From contig NZ_JAELVF020000001.1 of NCBI RefSeq assembly GCF_018101125.2, positions 4,804,366 through 4,868,365 on the forward strand: a DNA stretch of 64,000 nucleotides. Reading direction: 5' to 3'. The notes under the pieces were generated by a model. It was not told where the DNA came from. It saw only the letters and a list, made by a program, of their open reading frames with translations, and ran no database searches. The stretch comes from Streptomyces tardus (lineage in GTDB: Bacteria > Actinomycetota > Actinomycetes > Streptomycetales > Streptomycetaceae). Made by a program: the position numbers and the translations under genes. Positions 48,522 to 57,240 of this stretch are shown here, piece by piece (the first letter of the stretch is position 1; each line of letters opens with the position of its first letter).

Positions 48522-48537
48522 CTAAGCGCTTGCTCAG
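48522..48537. promoter_or_regulatory. Candidate TetR-type operator upstream of the acyl-CoA dehydrogenase
   Basis: CTAAGCGCTTGCTCAG forms CTNAGC-N4-GCTNAG. Similar AAGCGCTTGCT elements commonly precede actinobacterial fatty-acid catabolism genes. The regulator is not in the window. Confidence 0.5.
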
Positions 48538-48711
48538 TGGGCTCGCCAGGCCCCTCGCCCGGACCTGCCGTCCCGGGCGCCGTCCGGTCGGCAACCGCGC
48601 GGTTTGCGGACGGCCGGTCGTTCGGGAAAAGCTCGGCTCGGCAGGACCGCCGGCGCCCCGGGCTCCGGCGCCCGGACCCCGAAAACCCAGACGGCCAGGA
48701 GGCAGCAGCGC

Positions 48712-49035
48712 ATGATCTTCATCACGGTCAAGTTCCCGGTGAAGCCGGAGTACGCCGAGCAGTGGCTGGAGAGGGTGGACGCGTTCACCCGGGCGACCAG
48801 GGCGGAACCGGGCAACAAGTGGTTCGAGTGGTCCCGCAGCGTGGACGACTCGAACACCTTCGTGCTGGTCGAGGCGTTCGAGGACGACGCGGCGGAGGCG
48901 CACGTCAACTCCGAGCACTTCCGCACCGCGATGACCGAGCTGCGCCCGCTCGTCAGCCGGACACCCGACATCGTCAGCACCACCATCGAGGGCGTCGACG
49001 GCTGGAGCAGGATGGGCGAACTCGCCGTCGACTAG
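48712..49035 (+). CDS. ABM-fold (antibiotic biosynthesis monooxygenase-type) protein
   Basis: The 107-aa product is a single ferredoxin-like ABM domain (FITVKFPVKPE, NKWFEWSRS, AHVNSEHFRTAM). It starts at ATG 48712 after AGGAGG. Members include quinone-forming monooxygenases, haem-degrading enzymes and YgiN-type quinol oxidases. The sequence does not decide among them; the NTFVLVEAF strand is typical of YgiN-like members. It is a monocistronic gene divergent from the acyl-CoA dehydrogenase. Confidence 0.85.
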   Translation: MIFITVKFPVKPEYAEQWLERVDAFTRATRAEPGNKWFEWSRSVDDSNTFVLVEAFEDDAAEAHVNSEHFRTAMTELRPLVSRTPDIVSTTIEGVDGWSRMGELAVD

Positions 49036-49089
49036 GGCCCGTCGGCCCGGGCCCGTCGACTAGGGCCCGTCGAACTCCCGGCGGGGCGC

Positions 49090-49122
49090 GGCCGGACTCG
49101 GTGCAGCGCCCCGAGTCCGGCC
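49090..49122 (+). terminator. Terminator after the ABM gene
   Basis: GGCCGGACTCGG and CCGAGTCCGGCC form a perfect 12-bp stem with a 9-nt loop, 55 nt past the stop. Confidence 0.72.
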
Positions 49123-49286
49123 CCGGGGCTCCGGCCCCGGGCTCCGGGCCGTCCGGACGGGCCGTCCCGCCCGGGCGGTGTGCGCTGCGGCTCGTGGGTT
49201 CCTACCAGGGCGCCCGGAGGCCCTCTGGTGGATCGTCCCTGGGTGTTCGCGAGGGCGGCCGTGGGAGAATGAAGTACGTGCGTCTT

Positions 49287-49307
49287 CCTCCGGCGGCAGG
49301 CCGGAGG
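49287..49307 (+). promoter_or_regulatory. Leader hairpin upstream of guaB1
   Basis: CCTCCGGC and GCCGGAGG form a perfect 8-bp stem with a 5-nt loop, 28 nt before the guaB1 GTG. It may affect initiation or mark the leader. The 5' arm contains CCTCC and could mimic an anti-ribosome-site sequence. Confidence 0.4.
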
Positions 49308-49335
49308 CCCTCCGATCGACTGGGATGTTCTGCAC

Positions 49336-50775
49336 GTGCGATTCCTCAATGACCAGCGGCCCCCGTACGACCTGACGTACGACGACGTGTTCATGGTGCC
49401 GAGCCGTTCGGCGGTCGGTTCCCGGCAGGCGGTCGACCTGTCCGCACCGGACGGGACCGGCACCACCATCCCGCTCGTCGTCGCGAACATGACTGCCGTG
49501 GCCGGTCGCCGGATGGCCGAGACCGTTGCCAGGCGCGGTGGGCTCACGGTGATTCCCCAGGACATCCCGATCCCGGTCGTCGCCGACGTGGTCGAGTGGG
49601 TCAAGCGGCGCCACCTCGTGCTGGACACCCCGATCACCCTCGCGCCGCGGGCGACCGTGGCCGACGCGCTGTCCCTGCTGCCCAAGCGGGCCCACCGGGC
49701 CGCGGTGGTGGTCGAGGACGGGCGTCCGGTCGGTGTGGTGACCGAGAGCGACCTGGTGGGCGTGGACCGGTTCACCCAGCTCAGCGAGGTCATGTCGGGC
49801 GAACTCCTGCTGGTGGACGCCGACATCGAGCCCGTCGAGGCGTTCAACCGGCTGGACGCCGCGCACCGCAGGCTGGCACCCGCGGTCGACGCCGAGGGCC
49901 GGCTCGTCGGCATCCTCACCCGCAGGGGCGCCCTGCGCGCCACGCTCTACTCGCCGGCCACCGACGACCGGGGCCGGCTGCGGATCGCCGCGGCGGTCGG
50001 CATCAACGGCGAGGTCGCCGCGCACGCCCGGGCCCTGCTGGACGCGGGCGTGGACACCCTCGTCGTGGACACCGCGCACGGCCACCAGGAAGGCATGATC
50101 GAGGCGCTGAAGGCCGTGCGCGCTCTCGACCCGCAGGTTCCGATCGTCGCCGGCAACGTCGTCGCCGCCGAGGGTGTGCGCGACCTCATCGAGGCGGGTG
50201 CCGACATCGTCAAGGTGGGTGTCGGCCCGGGAGCGATGTGCACCACGCGGATGATGACCGGTGTGGGCCGCCCGCAGTTCTCCGCCGTGCTGGAGTGCGC
50301 CGCCGAGGCTCGCAGGCACGGCAAGCACGTCTGGGCCGACGGCGGAGTGCGCCACCCCCGCGATGTGGCCATGGCACTGGCGGCGGGCGCCTCGAACGTG
50401 ATGATCGGCTCCTGGTTCGCCGGCACCTACGAGTCGCCGGGCGACCTCCAGCAGTCCGCCGACGGACGGCTCTACAAGGAGTCCTTCGGTATGGCGTCCG
50501 CGCGGGCGGTGCGGCACCGCACCGCCGAGGAGTCGGCGTACGCCCGTGCACGCAAGTCGCTCTTCGAGGAGGGCATCTCCACTTCGCGCATGTTCCTGGA
50601 CCAGGCCAGGCCGGGCGTCGAGGACCTGATCGACTCGATCATCGCCGGGGTCCGCTCCTCCTGCACCTACGCCGGCGCCGGCTCGCTCGCCGAGTTCGCC
50701 GAGCGCGCCGTGGTCGGGGTGCAGAGCGCGGCCGGCTACGCAGAGGGCAAGCCGCTGCACGCCAGTTGGACCTGA
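49336..50775 (+). CDS. guaB1: GuaB1-type IMPDH/GMP reductase family protein
   Basis: The 479-aa TIM barrel has two CBS motifs inserted at about 95-200. The catalytic Cys302 lies in GPGAMCTTRMMTGVGRPQ, and DGGVRHPRDVAMALAAGA binds phosphate. The C-terminus (SSCTYAGAGSL) fits the actinobacterial GuaB1 group. The mycobacterial GuaB1 has been reported to be a GMP reductase rather than an IMP dehydrogenase, so GMP to IMP conversion is favoured here. The start is a GTG with RFLNDQRPPYDLTYDDV. Confidence 0.85.
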   Translation: MRFLNDQRPPYDLTYDDVFMVPSRSAVGSRQAVDLSAPDGTGTTIPLVVANMTAVAGRRMAETVARRGGLTVIPQDIPIPVVADVVEWVKRRHLVLDTPITLAPRATVADALSLLPKRAHRAAVVVEDGRPVGVVTESDLVGVDRFTQLSEVMSGELLLVDADIEPVEAFNRLDAAHRRLAPAVDAEGRLVGILTRRGALRATLYSPATDDRGRLRIAAAVGINGEVAAHARALLDAGVDTLVVDTAHGHQEGMIEALKAVRALDPQVPIVAGNVVAAEGVRDLIEAGADIVKVGVGPGAMCTTRMMTGVGRPQFSAVLECAAEARRHGKHVWADGGVRHPRDVAMALAAGASNVMIGSWFAGTYESPGDLQQSADGRLYKESFGMASARAVRHRTAEESAYARARKSLFEEGISTSRMFLDQARPGVEDLIDSIIAGVRSSCTYAGAGSLAEFAERAVVGVQSAAGYAEGKPLHASWT

Positions 50776-50948
50776 TCCCGCCGTCCGCCGGCGCGGATCC
50801 TCGTGCCGGCGGGCCGGGAGGCGAGGGTTCGGACGCCGTGCCGCCGCCCGCCCCGTGTTCTACTTCCCGGGGCGGGCGGCACCGGCTTCCCGCGCGGGCG
50901 GCGACACCGCCGCCACCTCGCCGAACGCAGAGAAGTGAACGACCCGCA

Positions 50949-51404
50949 GTGCGACTGAACGAACTCGACGAACGCATCGTCCACGCCCTCGCGGAGGACG
51001 CCCGCCGCAGCTACGCCGACATCGGAGGCCTCGTCGGCCTCTCCGCCCCGGCCGTGAAGCGGCGGGTGGACCGGTTGCGTGCCGAGGGCGCCATCACCGG
51101 CTTCACCGTGCGGGTGGACCCGGCGGCGCTCGGCTGGGAGACCGAGGGGCATGTGGAGATGTACTGCCGCCACAACACCTCGCCCGCCGACATCCGGCAG
51201 GCGCTCTCGCGCTACCCCGAGGTGGTGTCGGCCTCCACCGTGACCGGCGAGGCGGACGCCGTGGTGCAGATCTACGCCGCCGACATGCGCCACTTCGAGC
51301 GGGTGCTGGAACGTATCGCCGGCGAGCCGTTCGTGGAGCGCACCAAATCCGTGCTGGTGCTCTCCCCGCTGCTGCGCCGCTTCGGCGCGGGCACCCCGGA
51401 GTAG
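50949..51404 (+). CDS. Lrp/AsnC-family transcriptional regulator
   Basis: The 151-aa product has an N-terminal winged HTH (about 3-50, LNELDERIVHALAEDARRSYADIGGLVGLSAPAVKRR) and a C-terminal RAM ligand domain (VSASTVTGEADAVVQIYA). Lrp/AsnC proteins form dimers or octamers that respond to amino acids. It starts at GTG 50949. The next two genes encode an amidase and a flavin amino-acid monooxygenase, with repeats between, so local control of amino-acid breakdown is likely. Confidence 0.92.
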   Translation: MRLNELDERIVHALAEDARRSYADIGGLVGLSAPAVKRRVDRLRAEGAITGFTVRVDPAALGWETEGHVEMYCRHNTSPADIRQALSRYPEVVSASTVTGEADAVVQIYAADMRHFERVLERIAGEPFVERTKSVLVLSPLLRRFGAGTPE

Positions 51405-51458
51405 CGCCCGCCGCACCCGCCGGTGTGGCGCCGCCGCCCGACGAGTGCGAAGTTCCGT

Positions 51459-51603
51459 GAATCGCCCTGCCGTCCGCGCGCAGTCGTACGGGGCGAACTG
51501 CCGCCCCGACCGGCACGCGCCACACGCAACGAATTGCCGCCCTGCCGGGTATGCGCAGGCCTGCGCAACGAATCGCCGCCCAACGGCGGTTCGACGCAAC
51601 GAA
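51459..51603. repeat. Degenerate repeat array between Lrp regulator and amidase genes
   Basis: Starts of GAAYYGCCGCCC-like copies lie at 51459, 51495, 51531 and 51570, with a diverged GAAGGCGG copy at 51601. Copies 2 to 5 are spaced 36, 36, 39 and 31 nt from the preceding one, and copies 3 to 5 are preceded by CGCAAC. The rest of the 311-nt gap is unremarkable. Confidence 0.7.
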
Positions 51604-51715
51604 GGCGGTACGGATGCGCAAGGAAGGCGTCTTGTTCCGACGGGTGCGGCGGCCGTACCGTCGAAGGCGCCCGGGAAACGCCCGCCGGCCGAGAGTTCCC
51701 AGGTCACGAGGTTCC

Positions 51716-52507
51716 ATGACAGCGCTGCGCATCGCCCTGTACCAAGGCCCGGGCGGCGTACCCGAGAGCAGGAGCGAGGCGCTGGAGGCGCTGGAGCGCG
51801 CGGCGGAGTCGGCCGCCGCCGCGGGCGCCGCACTGCTGGTGACCCCGGAGCTGTCGCTGACCGGTTACGCGCTGGGGGAGAGGGTGCGAGCCCTCGCCGA
51901 GCCCGCCGACGGGCCGGCCGCACGGGCGCTGTCGGCTGTCGCCGCCCGCCACCGCATCGCACTGGTCCACGGGTATCCGGAACTCGACGGCGACAGCGTC
52001 TACAACAGCGCCCAGCTCATCGGCGGCGACGGCACCCCGCTGGCGAACTACCGCAAGACTCACCTCTTCGGCGACTTCGAGAAGTCGGCCTTCGTGCCCG
52101 GCTCGGAACCGGTCGTCCAGACGGAGCTGGCCGGCGTCCGGGTGGGCCTGTTGATCTGCTACGACGTGGAGTTCCCCGAAGCGGTGCGCGCCCACGCCCT
52201 GGCCGGCACCGAACTGCTGCTGGTTCCCACCGCGTTGATGCGTCCCTACGAGTTCGTGCCGCAGACCCTCATCCCCGCCCGTGCCTGGGAGAACCAGCTC
52301 TACGTCGCCTATGCCAACAGGTACGGCACGGAGGGAGACCTCACCTTCGCCGGGCTCAGCGCGCTCGCCGCGCCCGACGGCACCGTGCGCGCCAGGGCGG
52401 GCGCCGGCGAGGACCTGGTAGTGGCCGACATCGACCTGGCGCTGCTTGCCGCCGCGCGGGCGGAGAACACCCATCTCACCGATCGCAGGCCCGAGTTGTA
52501 CCGCTGA
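51716..52507 (+). CDS. Nitrilase-superfamily carbon-nitrogen hydrolase (5-aminovaleramidase-like)
   Basis: The 263-aa product has the catalytic Glu45 (VTPELSLTGY), Lys114 (YRKTHLFG) and Cys148 (LICYDVEFPE) of the superfamily. The length equals that of DavA-type amidases as I recall (about 264 aa). Gene order, with a flavin amino-acid monooxygenase next, suggests it hydrolyses the amide made by that enzyme. Specificity (5-aminovaleramide, indole-acetamide or another) is not determined by the sequence. ATG 51716 follows AGGTCACGAGG. Confidence 0.88.
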   Translation: MTALRIALYQGPGGVPESRSEALEALERAAESAAAAGAALLVTPELSLTGYALGERVRALAEPADGPAARALSAVAARHRIALVHGYPELDGDSVYNSAQLIGGDGTPLANYRKTHLFGDFEKSAFVPGSEPVVQTELAGVRVGLLICYDVEFPEAVRAHALAGTELLLVPTALMRPYEFVPQTLIPARAWENQLYVAYANRYGTEGDLTFAGLSALAAPDGTVRARAGAGEDLVVADIDLALLAAARAENTHLTDRRPELYR

Positions 52508-52698
52508 CCCGATCCCCACGAGCCCCAGCACGGCAGGTCGCACCCGGCGAGCCACACACCTCCACGGCCCCGCGCCCGTACACGCCGAACCGAACACCGG
52601 CCGGCCCTGCGCCGGCGCCGTCCCGTGCGCACAGCAGCACACCTGTGAGCGCACCCACCGCAGCCCCGTCCACGCACCACCCGCAAGGAGACGCCCCG

Positions 52699-54420
52699 AT
52701 GAGTGCCAACGTGCCCGCCGCCGTCCATGACGAGCACGCCGACGCCACCGAGCCGCAGGCGCCGATCACCATGTTCGGACCGGACTTCCCGTTCGCCTAC
52801 GACGACTTCCTCGCTCACCCGGCCGGTATCGGATCGCTGCCGGCCACCGTGCACGGCACCGAGGTCGCGGTCGTCGGCGGCGGCCTGTCCGGCATCATCA
52901 CCGCCTACGAGCTCATGAAGATGGGCCTGCGCCCGGTCGTCTACGAGGCGGACGAGATCGGCGGCCGACTGCGCACCGCGACCTTCGAGGGGTGCGAGGG
53001 CGAACTCACCGCCGAGATGGGCGCGATGCGCTTCCCGCCGTCCTCGACCGCCTTCCAGCACTATCTGGACCTGGTCGGGCTGGAGACCAAGCCCTTCCCG
53101 AACCCGCTGGCGGCCGACACCCCCTCGACCGTGGTCGACCTCAAGGGCGAGAGCCACTACGCGCGCACGGTGGAGGACCTGCCGGAGGTCTACCACGAGG
53201 TCATGCGGGCCTGGAACTCCACTCTGGAGGAGGGCGCCGACTTCACCGCCATGCAGAGCGCCATCCGCGAACGGGACGTGCCGCGCATTCGCGAGATCTG
53301 GTCGCAGCTGGTCGAGAAGCTCGACAACCAGACCTTCTACGGATTCCTCTGCGACTCGGCGGCCTTCCGCTCCTTCCGCCACCGGGAGATCTTCGGCCAG
53401 GTCGGCTTCGGGACGGGCGGCTGGGACACCGACTTCCCCAACTCCATCCTGGAGATCCTGCGCGTGGTCTACACCGGCGCCGACGACGACCACCGAGGCA
53501 TCGTCGGCGGCAGCCAGCAGCTGCCGCGGATGCTCTGGGAGCGCGAACCCGCCAAGATCGTGCACTGGCCGTACGGGACTTCGCTCGACTCGCTGCACGA
53601 GCGCGGCCACCGGCCCGCCGTCACCCGGCTCGCGCGCACGGCCGGCAACCGGATCACCGTCACCGACGCCGACGGGGACATCCGCACCTTCCGCGCCGCG
53701 GTGTTCACCGCCCAGTCCTGGATGCTGCTCTCCAAGATCGACTGCGACGAGTCACTGCTGCCCATCGACCACTGGACGGCCGTCGAGCGCACCCACTACA
53801 TGGAGTCCTCCAAGCTGTTCGTGCCGGTGGACCGGCCGTTCTGGCTGGACGCCGCGGTCGACCGGGACGGCAGGAAGACCGGTCGGGACACGATGAGCAT
53901 GACTCTCACCGACCGGATGACCCGCGGCACCTACCTGCTGGACAACGGGCCCGACCAGCCGGCCGTCATCTGCCTCTCCTACACCTGGTGCGACGACAGT
54001 CTGAAGTGGCTGCCGCTGGACGCCAACGAGCGGATGGAGGTCATGCTCAAGTCGCTCGGCGAGATCTACCCGGACGTCGACATCCGCAGCCACATCATCG
54101 GCAACCCGGCCACCGTCTCCTGGGAGAACGAGCCGTACTTCATGGGCGCCTTCAAGGCGAACCTGCCCGGCCACTACCGTTACCAGCGTCGGCTGTTCAC
54201 CCACTTCATGCAGGACCGGCTGCCGTCGGACAAGCGCGGGCTCTACCTCGCCGGCGACGACGTGTCCTGGACGGCCGGCTGGGCCGAGGGTGCGGTGCAG
54301 ACCGCGCTGAACGCGGTCTGGGGCGTGATGGACCAGTTCGGCGGCGGCACGGACGCCACCAACCCGGGACCGGGCGACGTGTACGAGAGCATCGCGCCCG
54401 TCGAACTGCCGGAGGACTGA
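52699..54420 (+). CDS. Flavin-dependent amino-acid 2-monooxygenase/oxidase
   Basis: The 573-aa FAD protein has a Rossmann motif AVVGGGLSG (58-66), Glu83 in VYEADEIGGRL, and the C-terminal FAD segment GLYLAGDDVSWTAGWAEGA. The overall form fits the tryptophan/lysine/phenylalanine 2-monooxygenase and L-amino-acid oxidase group. Such monooxygenases oxidatively decarboxylate an amino acid to an amide. The preceding amidase could complete conversion to the acid. ATG 52699 follows AAGGAG. An upstream frame is open but not coding-like. Confidence 0.88.
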   Translation: MSANVPAAVHDEHADATEPQAPITMFGPDFPFAYDDFLAHPAGIGSLPATVHGTEVAVVGGGLSGIITAYELMKMGLRPVVYEADEIGGRLRTATFEGCEGELTAEMGAMRFPPSSTAFQHYLDLVGLETKPFPNPLAADTPSTVVDLKGESHYARTVEDLPEVYHEVMRAWNSTLEEGADFTAMQSAIRERDVPRIREIWSQLVEKLDNQTFYGFLCDSAAFRSFRHREIFGQVGFGTGGWDTDFPNSILEILRVVYTGADDDHRGIVGGSQQLPRMLWEREPAKIVHWPYGTSLDSLHERGHRPAVTRLARTAGNRITVTDADGDIRTFRAAVFTAQSWMLLSKIDCDESLLPIDHWTAVERTHYMESSKLFVPVDRPFWLDAAVDRDGRKTGRDTMSMTLTDRMTRGTYLLDNGPDQPAVICLSYTWCDDSLKWLPLDANERMEVMLKSLGEIYPDVDIRSHIIGNPATVSWENEPYFMGAFKANLPGHYRYQRRLFTHFMQDRLPSDKRGLYLAGDDVSWTAGWAEGAVQTALNAVWGVMDQFGGGTDATNPGPGDVYESIAPVELPED

Positions 54421-54636
54421 GCGGCGGGCAGGCGTCAGGGTCCGGCCGTGCTCCCCGAACTGCCACCTCGAGGCAACAGCCCGTGGCGGCGTGCGCCGTC
54501 GTGCGGCGTCGTGGGGTGAGGGCTCACGGTGCGTCCCGCGCGGTGAGGTGCCGCGGCAGCGGCCCGCGACGAGGTGCTGTGCCGACAGGCGGCGCCGCGG
54601 GGCCGACGGCTGCCGCCACCGGTGCCGTCGTGACTG

Positions 54637-55410
54637 CTACGGAGGCGTCAGCGGGGTCAGCAGCAGGGCCGCGGTGGTGCCTGCCCGCGCGGCCAGCTGC
54701 TCGGTGAACTCGGCAGCGCCGGTGGGCCGTTCGGCCAGCTGTGCGTAGATGCGACAGCTGGTCAGCGCCTGCTGGCGGGCCCGGTCGGCGTTCCAGACGC
54801 CGACCAGGTGGGTCAGCGGATCGGCCACCCGGAGCGCGGACCAGTACGGCGCCAGCCAGTCGTGCGCGGCCTCGTCCAGAGCCAGCAGCAACGGCTGTGC
54901 GGCACGGTGGAACTCCCGCTCCACCGTGCCCGGTTCACCGCCCGACAGGCGCGCAGTACTGCCGATCAGGGCCAGCGGCACGTCGTACCCGAACTGCGCG
55001 TTGAGCCCTGCCAGCGCGAACTGCAGCGGCGTCAGCCGCGGATGGCGGCGGAGGCGGAAGACCGGCCGCCAGCACGCCGCGAGCGGTCCGCCGCGCGCCT
55101 CCGCGTCCCACGCGGCCAGCAGACGGTCCGCCAACTCCCGCGCGAGGGCGCGTGCAGGGGGGTCGTCCGCGGCTCCCTCGGGATCGTCCACCGCGGCGAG
55201 CAGTACGCCCGCGCACACGGCGACCCCGTCGTCGGGCGCGAGCGCGGCGGTGCGGGTGCGCAGCCGGGCGAGCGGATCGTGCACGGACGCCACCACGGGG
55301 GAGACGGGCACGGGTGAGCCCGCCGCTGGAGGCGAACCGGGCCCGTCCGCGGGGCAGTTCGACTGCGGAGGTACCTGGTGTGGGGGAGGTGCCCAGGGAG
55401 CTGCCTTCAT
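54637..55410 (-). CDS. DUF5995 family protein
   Basis: The product is about 257 aa if ATG 55410 is used; a ribosome site is not evident, so a start further downstream is possible. The C-terminal two-thirds has the DUF5995 pattern, ACWRPVFRLRRHPRLTPLQFALAGLNAQFGYDVPLALIG, which contains conserved Arg, His and Asn residues. The N-terminus is Pro/Gln-rich and probably disordered. I know no function for the family. It is convergent with the monooxygenase gene (216-nt gap without a strong hairpin). Confidence 0.75.
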   Translation of the reverse strand: MKAAPWAPPPHQVPPQSNCPADGPGSPPAAGSPVPVSPVVASVHDPLARLRTRTAALAPDDGVAVCAGVLLAAVDDPEGAADDPPARALARELADRLLAAWDAEARGGPLAACWRPVFRLRRHPRLTPLQFALAGLNAQFGYDVPLALIGSTARLSGGEPGTVEREFHRAAQPLLLALDEAAHDWLAPYWSALRVADPLTHLVGVWNADRARQQALTSCRIYAQLAERPTGAAEFTEQLAARAGTTAALLLTPLTPP

Positions 55411-55584
55411 GAGCCGAAAGGCTGGCAGGGCGGCCGTCCCCGTGTGGCCTGCCGGCTGTGATACGCCCCGTTCGAGGGAGCGCACGCGAGATCGTCGCCG
55501 CGCACGCTCGGCCAAACGGGAGCGCACAGCGGTGCGTTGAAGCATCCGCGGGGCGCGTGCGGGACGACTGCGCGGGTGACGCCG

Positions 55585-56856
55585 TCAGTCGCTCGCGTTC
55601 CCCTCGTGCGCCACGGTCCGCCCGTCGCCTTCCGATCCGTGGCCCGCCTTTGGCCGCGGCCTGTCGGCGGGCGGGGAGGCGGCGGGAGAGGCGGCTGTGG
55701 TGTGCGGTGCGGTGCGCAGCAGGCCGGCGCCGAGCACCAGACCGCAGGCGAGGACTGCCACCAGGCCGAAGGAGAAGGAGAGGCTGCTGACTTCGGCGAT
55801 CCAGCCGACCAGCGCGGGCGCGGCGAGGCCGGAGGCGTAGGCCAGCGTCGCCACCCCGGCGATCGATCGGCCCGGTACGTCCCCGACCCGGCCCGCGGCG
55901 GCGAAGCACAGCGGCACCACCACCGCGATTCCGACGCCCACCAGCGCGAATCCGGCCACAGCCGGTGAGGGCGTCCGGGCCGCGGTCACCACCGCGGCCC
56001 CCACCACCGCGAGGACGCCCCCGGCGCGTACCGTCGTCACCGCGCCGAAGCGGCGCACCACCGCGTCCCCCGACAGCCGCGCCACGGCCATCGTGGTGGC
56101 GAAGGCGGTGTAGGCACCCGCCGCGAGCGTGGGAGAGGAGCCGGTGACATCGCGCAGATAGACGCCGGACCAGTCCATCGACGCCCCTTCGGCGAAGACC
56201 GCGCACAGCCCGACCAGGCCGATCGCGAGCACCGCCCGGGGCGGCCGTACGAAGTGCGGCTGCGGCTCCACCGGTTCGGCGATCCGGTGGTCGGGGGTGC
56301 GGTTCACCACCAGCAGCACGGCCAGCAGCACGGGCACGACCAGCGCGGTGTGCAGCCTGCCGTCCAGCTCCAGATGCGTGGTGAGGGCGCCGACGGCACC
56401 GCCGAGCAGCGTGCCGACGCTCCACATCCCGTGCAACCCCGACATCACCGAGCGGCCCAACTCCCGCTCCACCTCGACCCCTTGGGCGTTCATCGCCACA
56501 TCGAGCAGTCCCAGGCCCGCGCCGAGCACCAGCAGTGCCAGGCAGAGCCAGAGCAGCCCGGGAGCCAGCACGGGCAGCAGCAGAGTCCCGAAGCACCACA
56601 CGATCGGAAGGCGCATCCCGGCCCGCGGCCCGTACCTGAGCGCCAGCCGGGGCGCCAGCGGCATCGCCAGCGCCGCCCCGACGGTGGCGCAGGCGAGCGC
56701 CAGACCGAGCAGCCCGGTGCCGACGTCCAACCGGTCGTGGATCCAGGGAATGCGAGTGGCGAAGGTGCCGCTGGCCACGCCGTGCGCGGCGAAGACCGCC
56801 CCGACAGCCGTACGCGCCCGGGGTGGCCGCGCCCCGGGAATCTCCGGCTGGGGCAT
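55585..56856 (-). CDS. MFS transporter
   Basis: ATG 56856 with GAGGAG upstream gives 423 aa and about 12 predicted membrane segments. The first half contains the DVAMNAQGVEVE segment (about residues 120-135) typical of the bacterial MFS group near FucP-like/YbjJ proteins, with MSGLHGMWSVGTLLGG. The C-terminal tail is Pro/Ala/Gly-rich. Substrate is unknown. It is transcribed away from the FMN riboswitch across a 385-nt gap holding a 24-bp palindrome. Confidence 0.88.
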   Translation of the reverse strand: MPQPEIPGARPPRARTAVGAVFAAHGVASGTFATRIPWIHDRLDVGTGLLGLALACATVGAALAMPLAPRLALRYGPRAGMRLPIVWCFGTLLLPVLAPGLLWLCLALLVLGAGLGLLDVAMNAQGVEVERELGRSVMSGLHGMWSVGTLLGGAVGALTTHLELDGRLHTALVVPVLLAVLLVVNRTPDHRIAEPVEPQPHFVRPPRAVLAIGLVGLCAVFAEGASMDWSGVYLRDVTGSSPTLAAGAYTAFATTMAVARLSGDAVVRRFGAVTTVRAGGVLAVVGAAVVTAARTPSPAVAGFALVGVGIAVVVPLCFAAAGRVGDVPGRSIAGVATLAYASGLAAPALVGWIAEVSSLSFSFGLVAVLACGLVLGAGLLRTAPHTTAASPAASPPADRPRPKAGHGSEGDGRTVAHEGNASD

Positions 56857-57011
56857 GGCGAACTCCTCGGGCGGTGGGGGTGGGTGAGCGCTACGCCGCT
56901 CACCCCGTACCCACACGGGAGGCGGGGCACACGGGCGGCGGGCCACGGGCTGCGCCCCGGCCTGCCCGCTCGCGCCCACGCGTGCAGCCGGGTTTCCGGC
57001 CGCCCCGTGCC

Positions 57012-57035
57012 GCACCTGCGGGGCCCCGCAGGTGC
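57012..57035. promoter_or_regulatory. 24-bp perfect palindrome between MFS and rib genes
   Basis: GCACCTGCGGGG and its reverse complement are directly joined without a loop (57012-57035). As RNA it would be a very stable hairpin; as DNA a symmetric operator. It is 156 nt from the MFS start and about 205 nt from the riboswitch. The rest of the gap from 56857 to 57240 has no other feature I can support. Confidence 0.5.
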
Positions 57036-57240
57036 CCGGCCGCCTCGCTCGGAGCCGGCACGGCCGCTGCCCCGCCCAATGACGCGCCGGAGCGCCCACG
57101 CGACGCCCGCGGAGCCGCGGGCCGTGCCCGCGATCCGGCGGGTCCGGTTTTCTTCCGCCCCGGCCTGTGAGAGACCGCACATGATCACCCCGCACCCGGA
57201 CGCGCACTCCGTGGCACACTGGCCCGTATCAGTGACGTCA

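Noticed and set aside
49027..49072. Short GGGCCCGTCG direct repeats after the ABM gene
   Set aside because: Low-complexity G/C sequence; the real structural signal is the terminator just downstream.
51459..51603. CRISPR array
   Set aside because: Conserved part is only about 12 nt, copies are degenerate, and no cas genes are nearby. A regulatory array is more likely.
52508..52698. A separate gene in frame upstream of the monooxygenase
   Set aside because: The frame is open through the amidase region, but the sequence is Pro/Ala/Arg/Thr low-complexity and a proper ATG with AAGGAG lies at 52699.
46532..57240. Specialised-metabolite gene cluster
   Set aside because: The ABM protein, MFS transporter and oxidase are scattered single genes. 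No PKS, NRPS, terpene or other scaffold enzyme is present.
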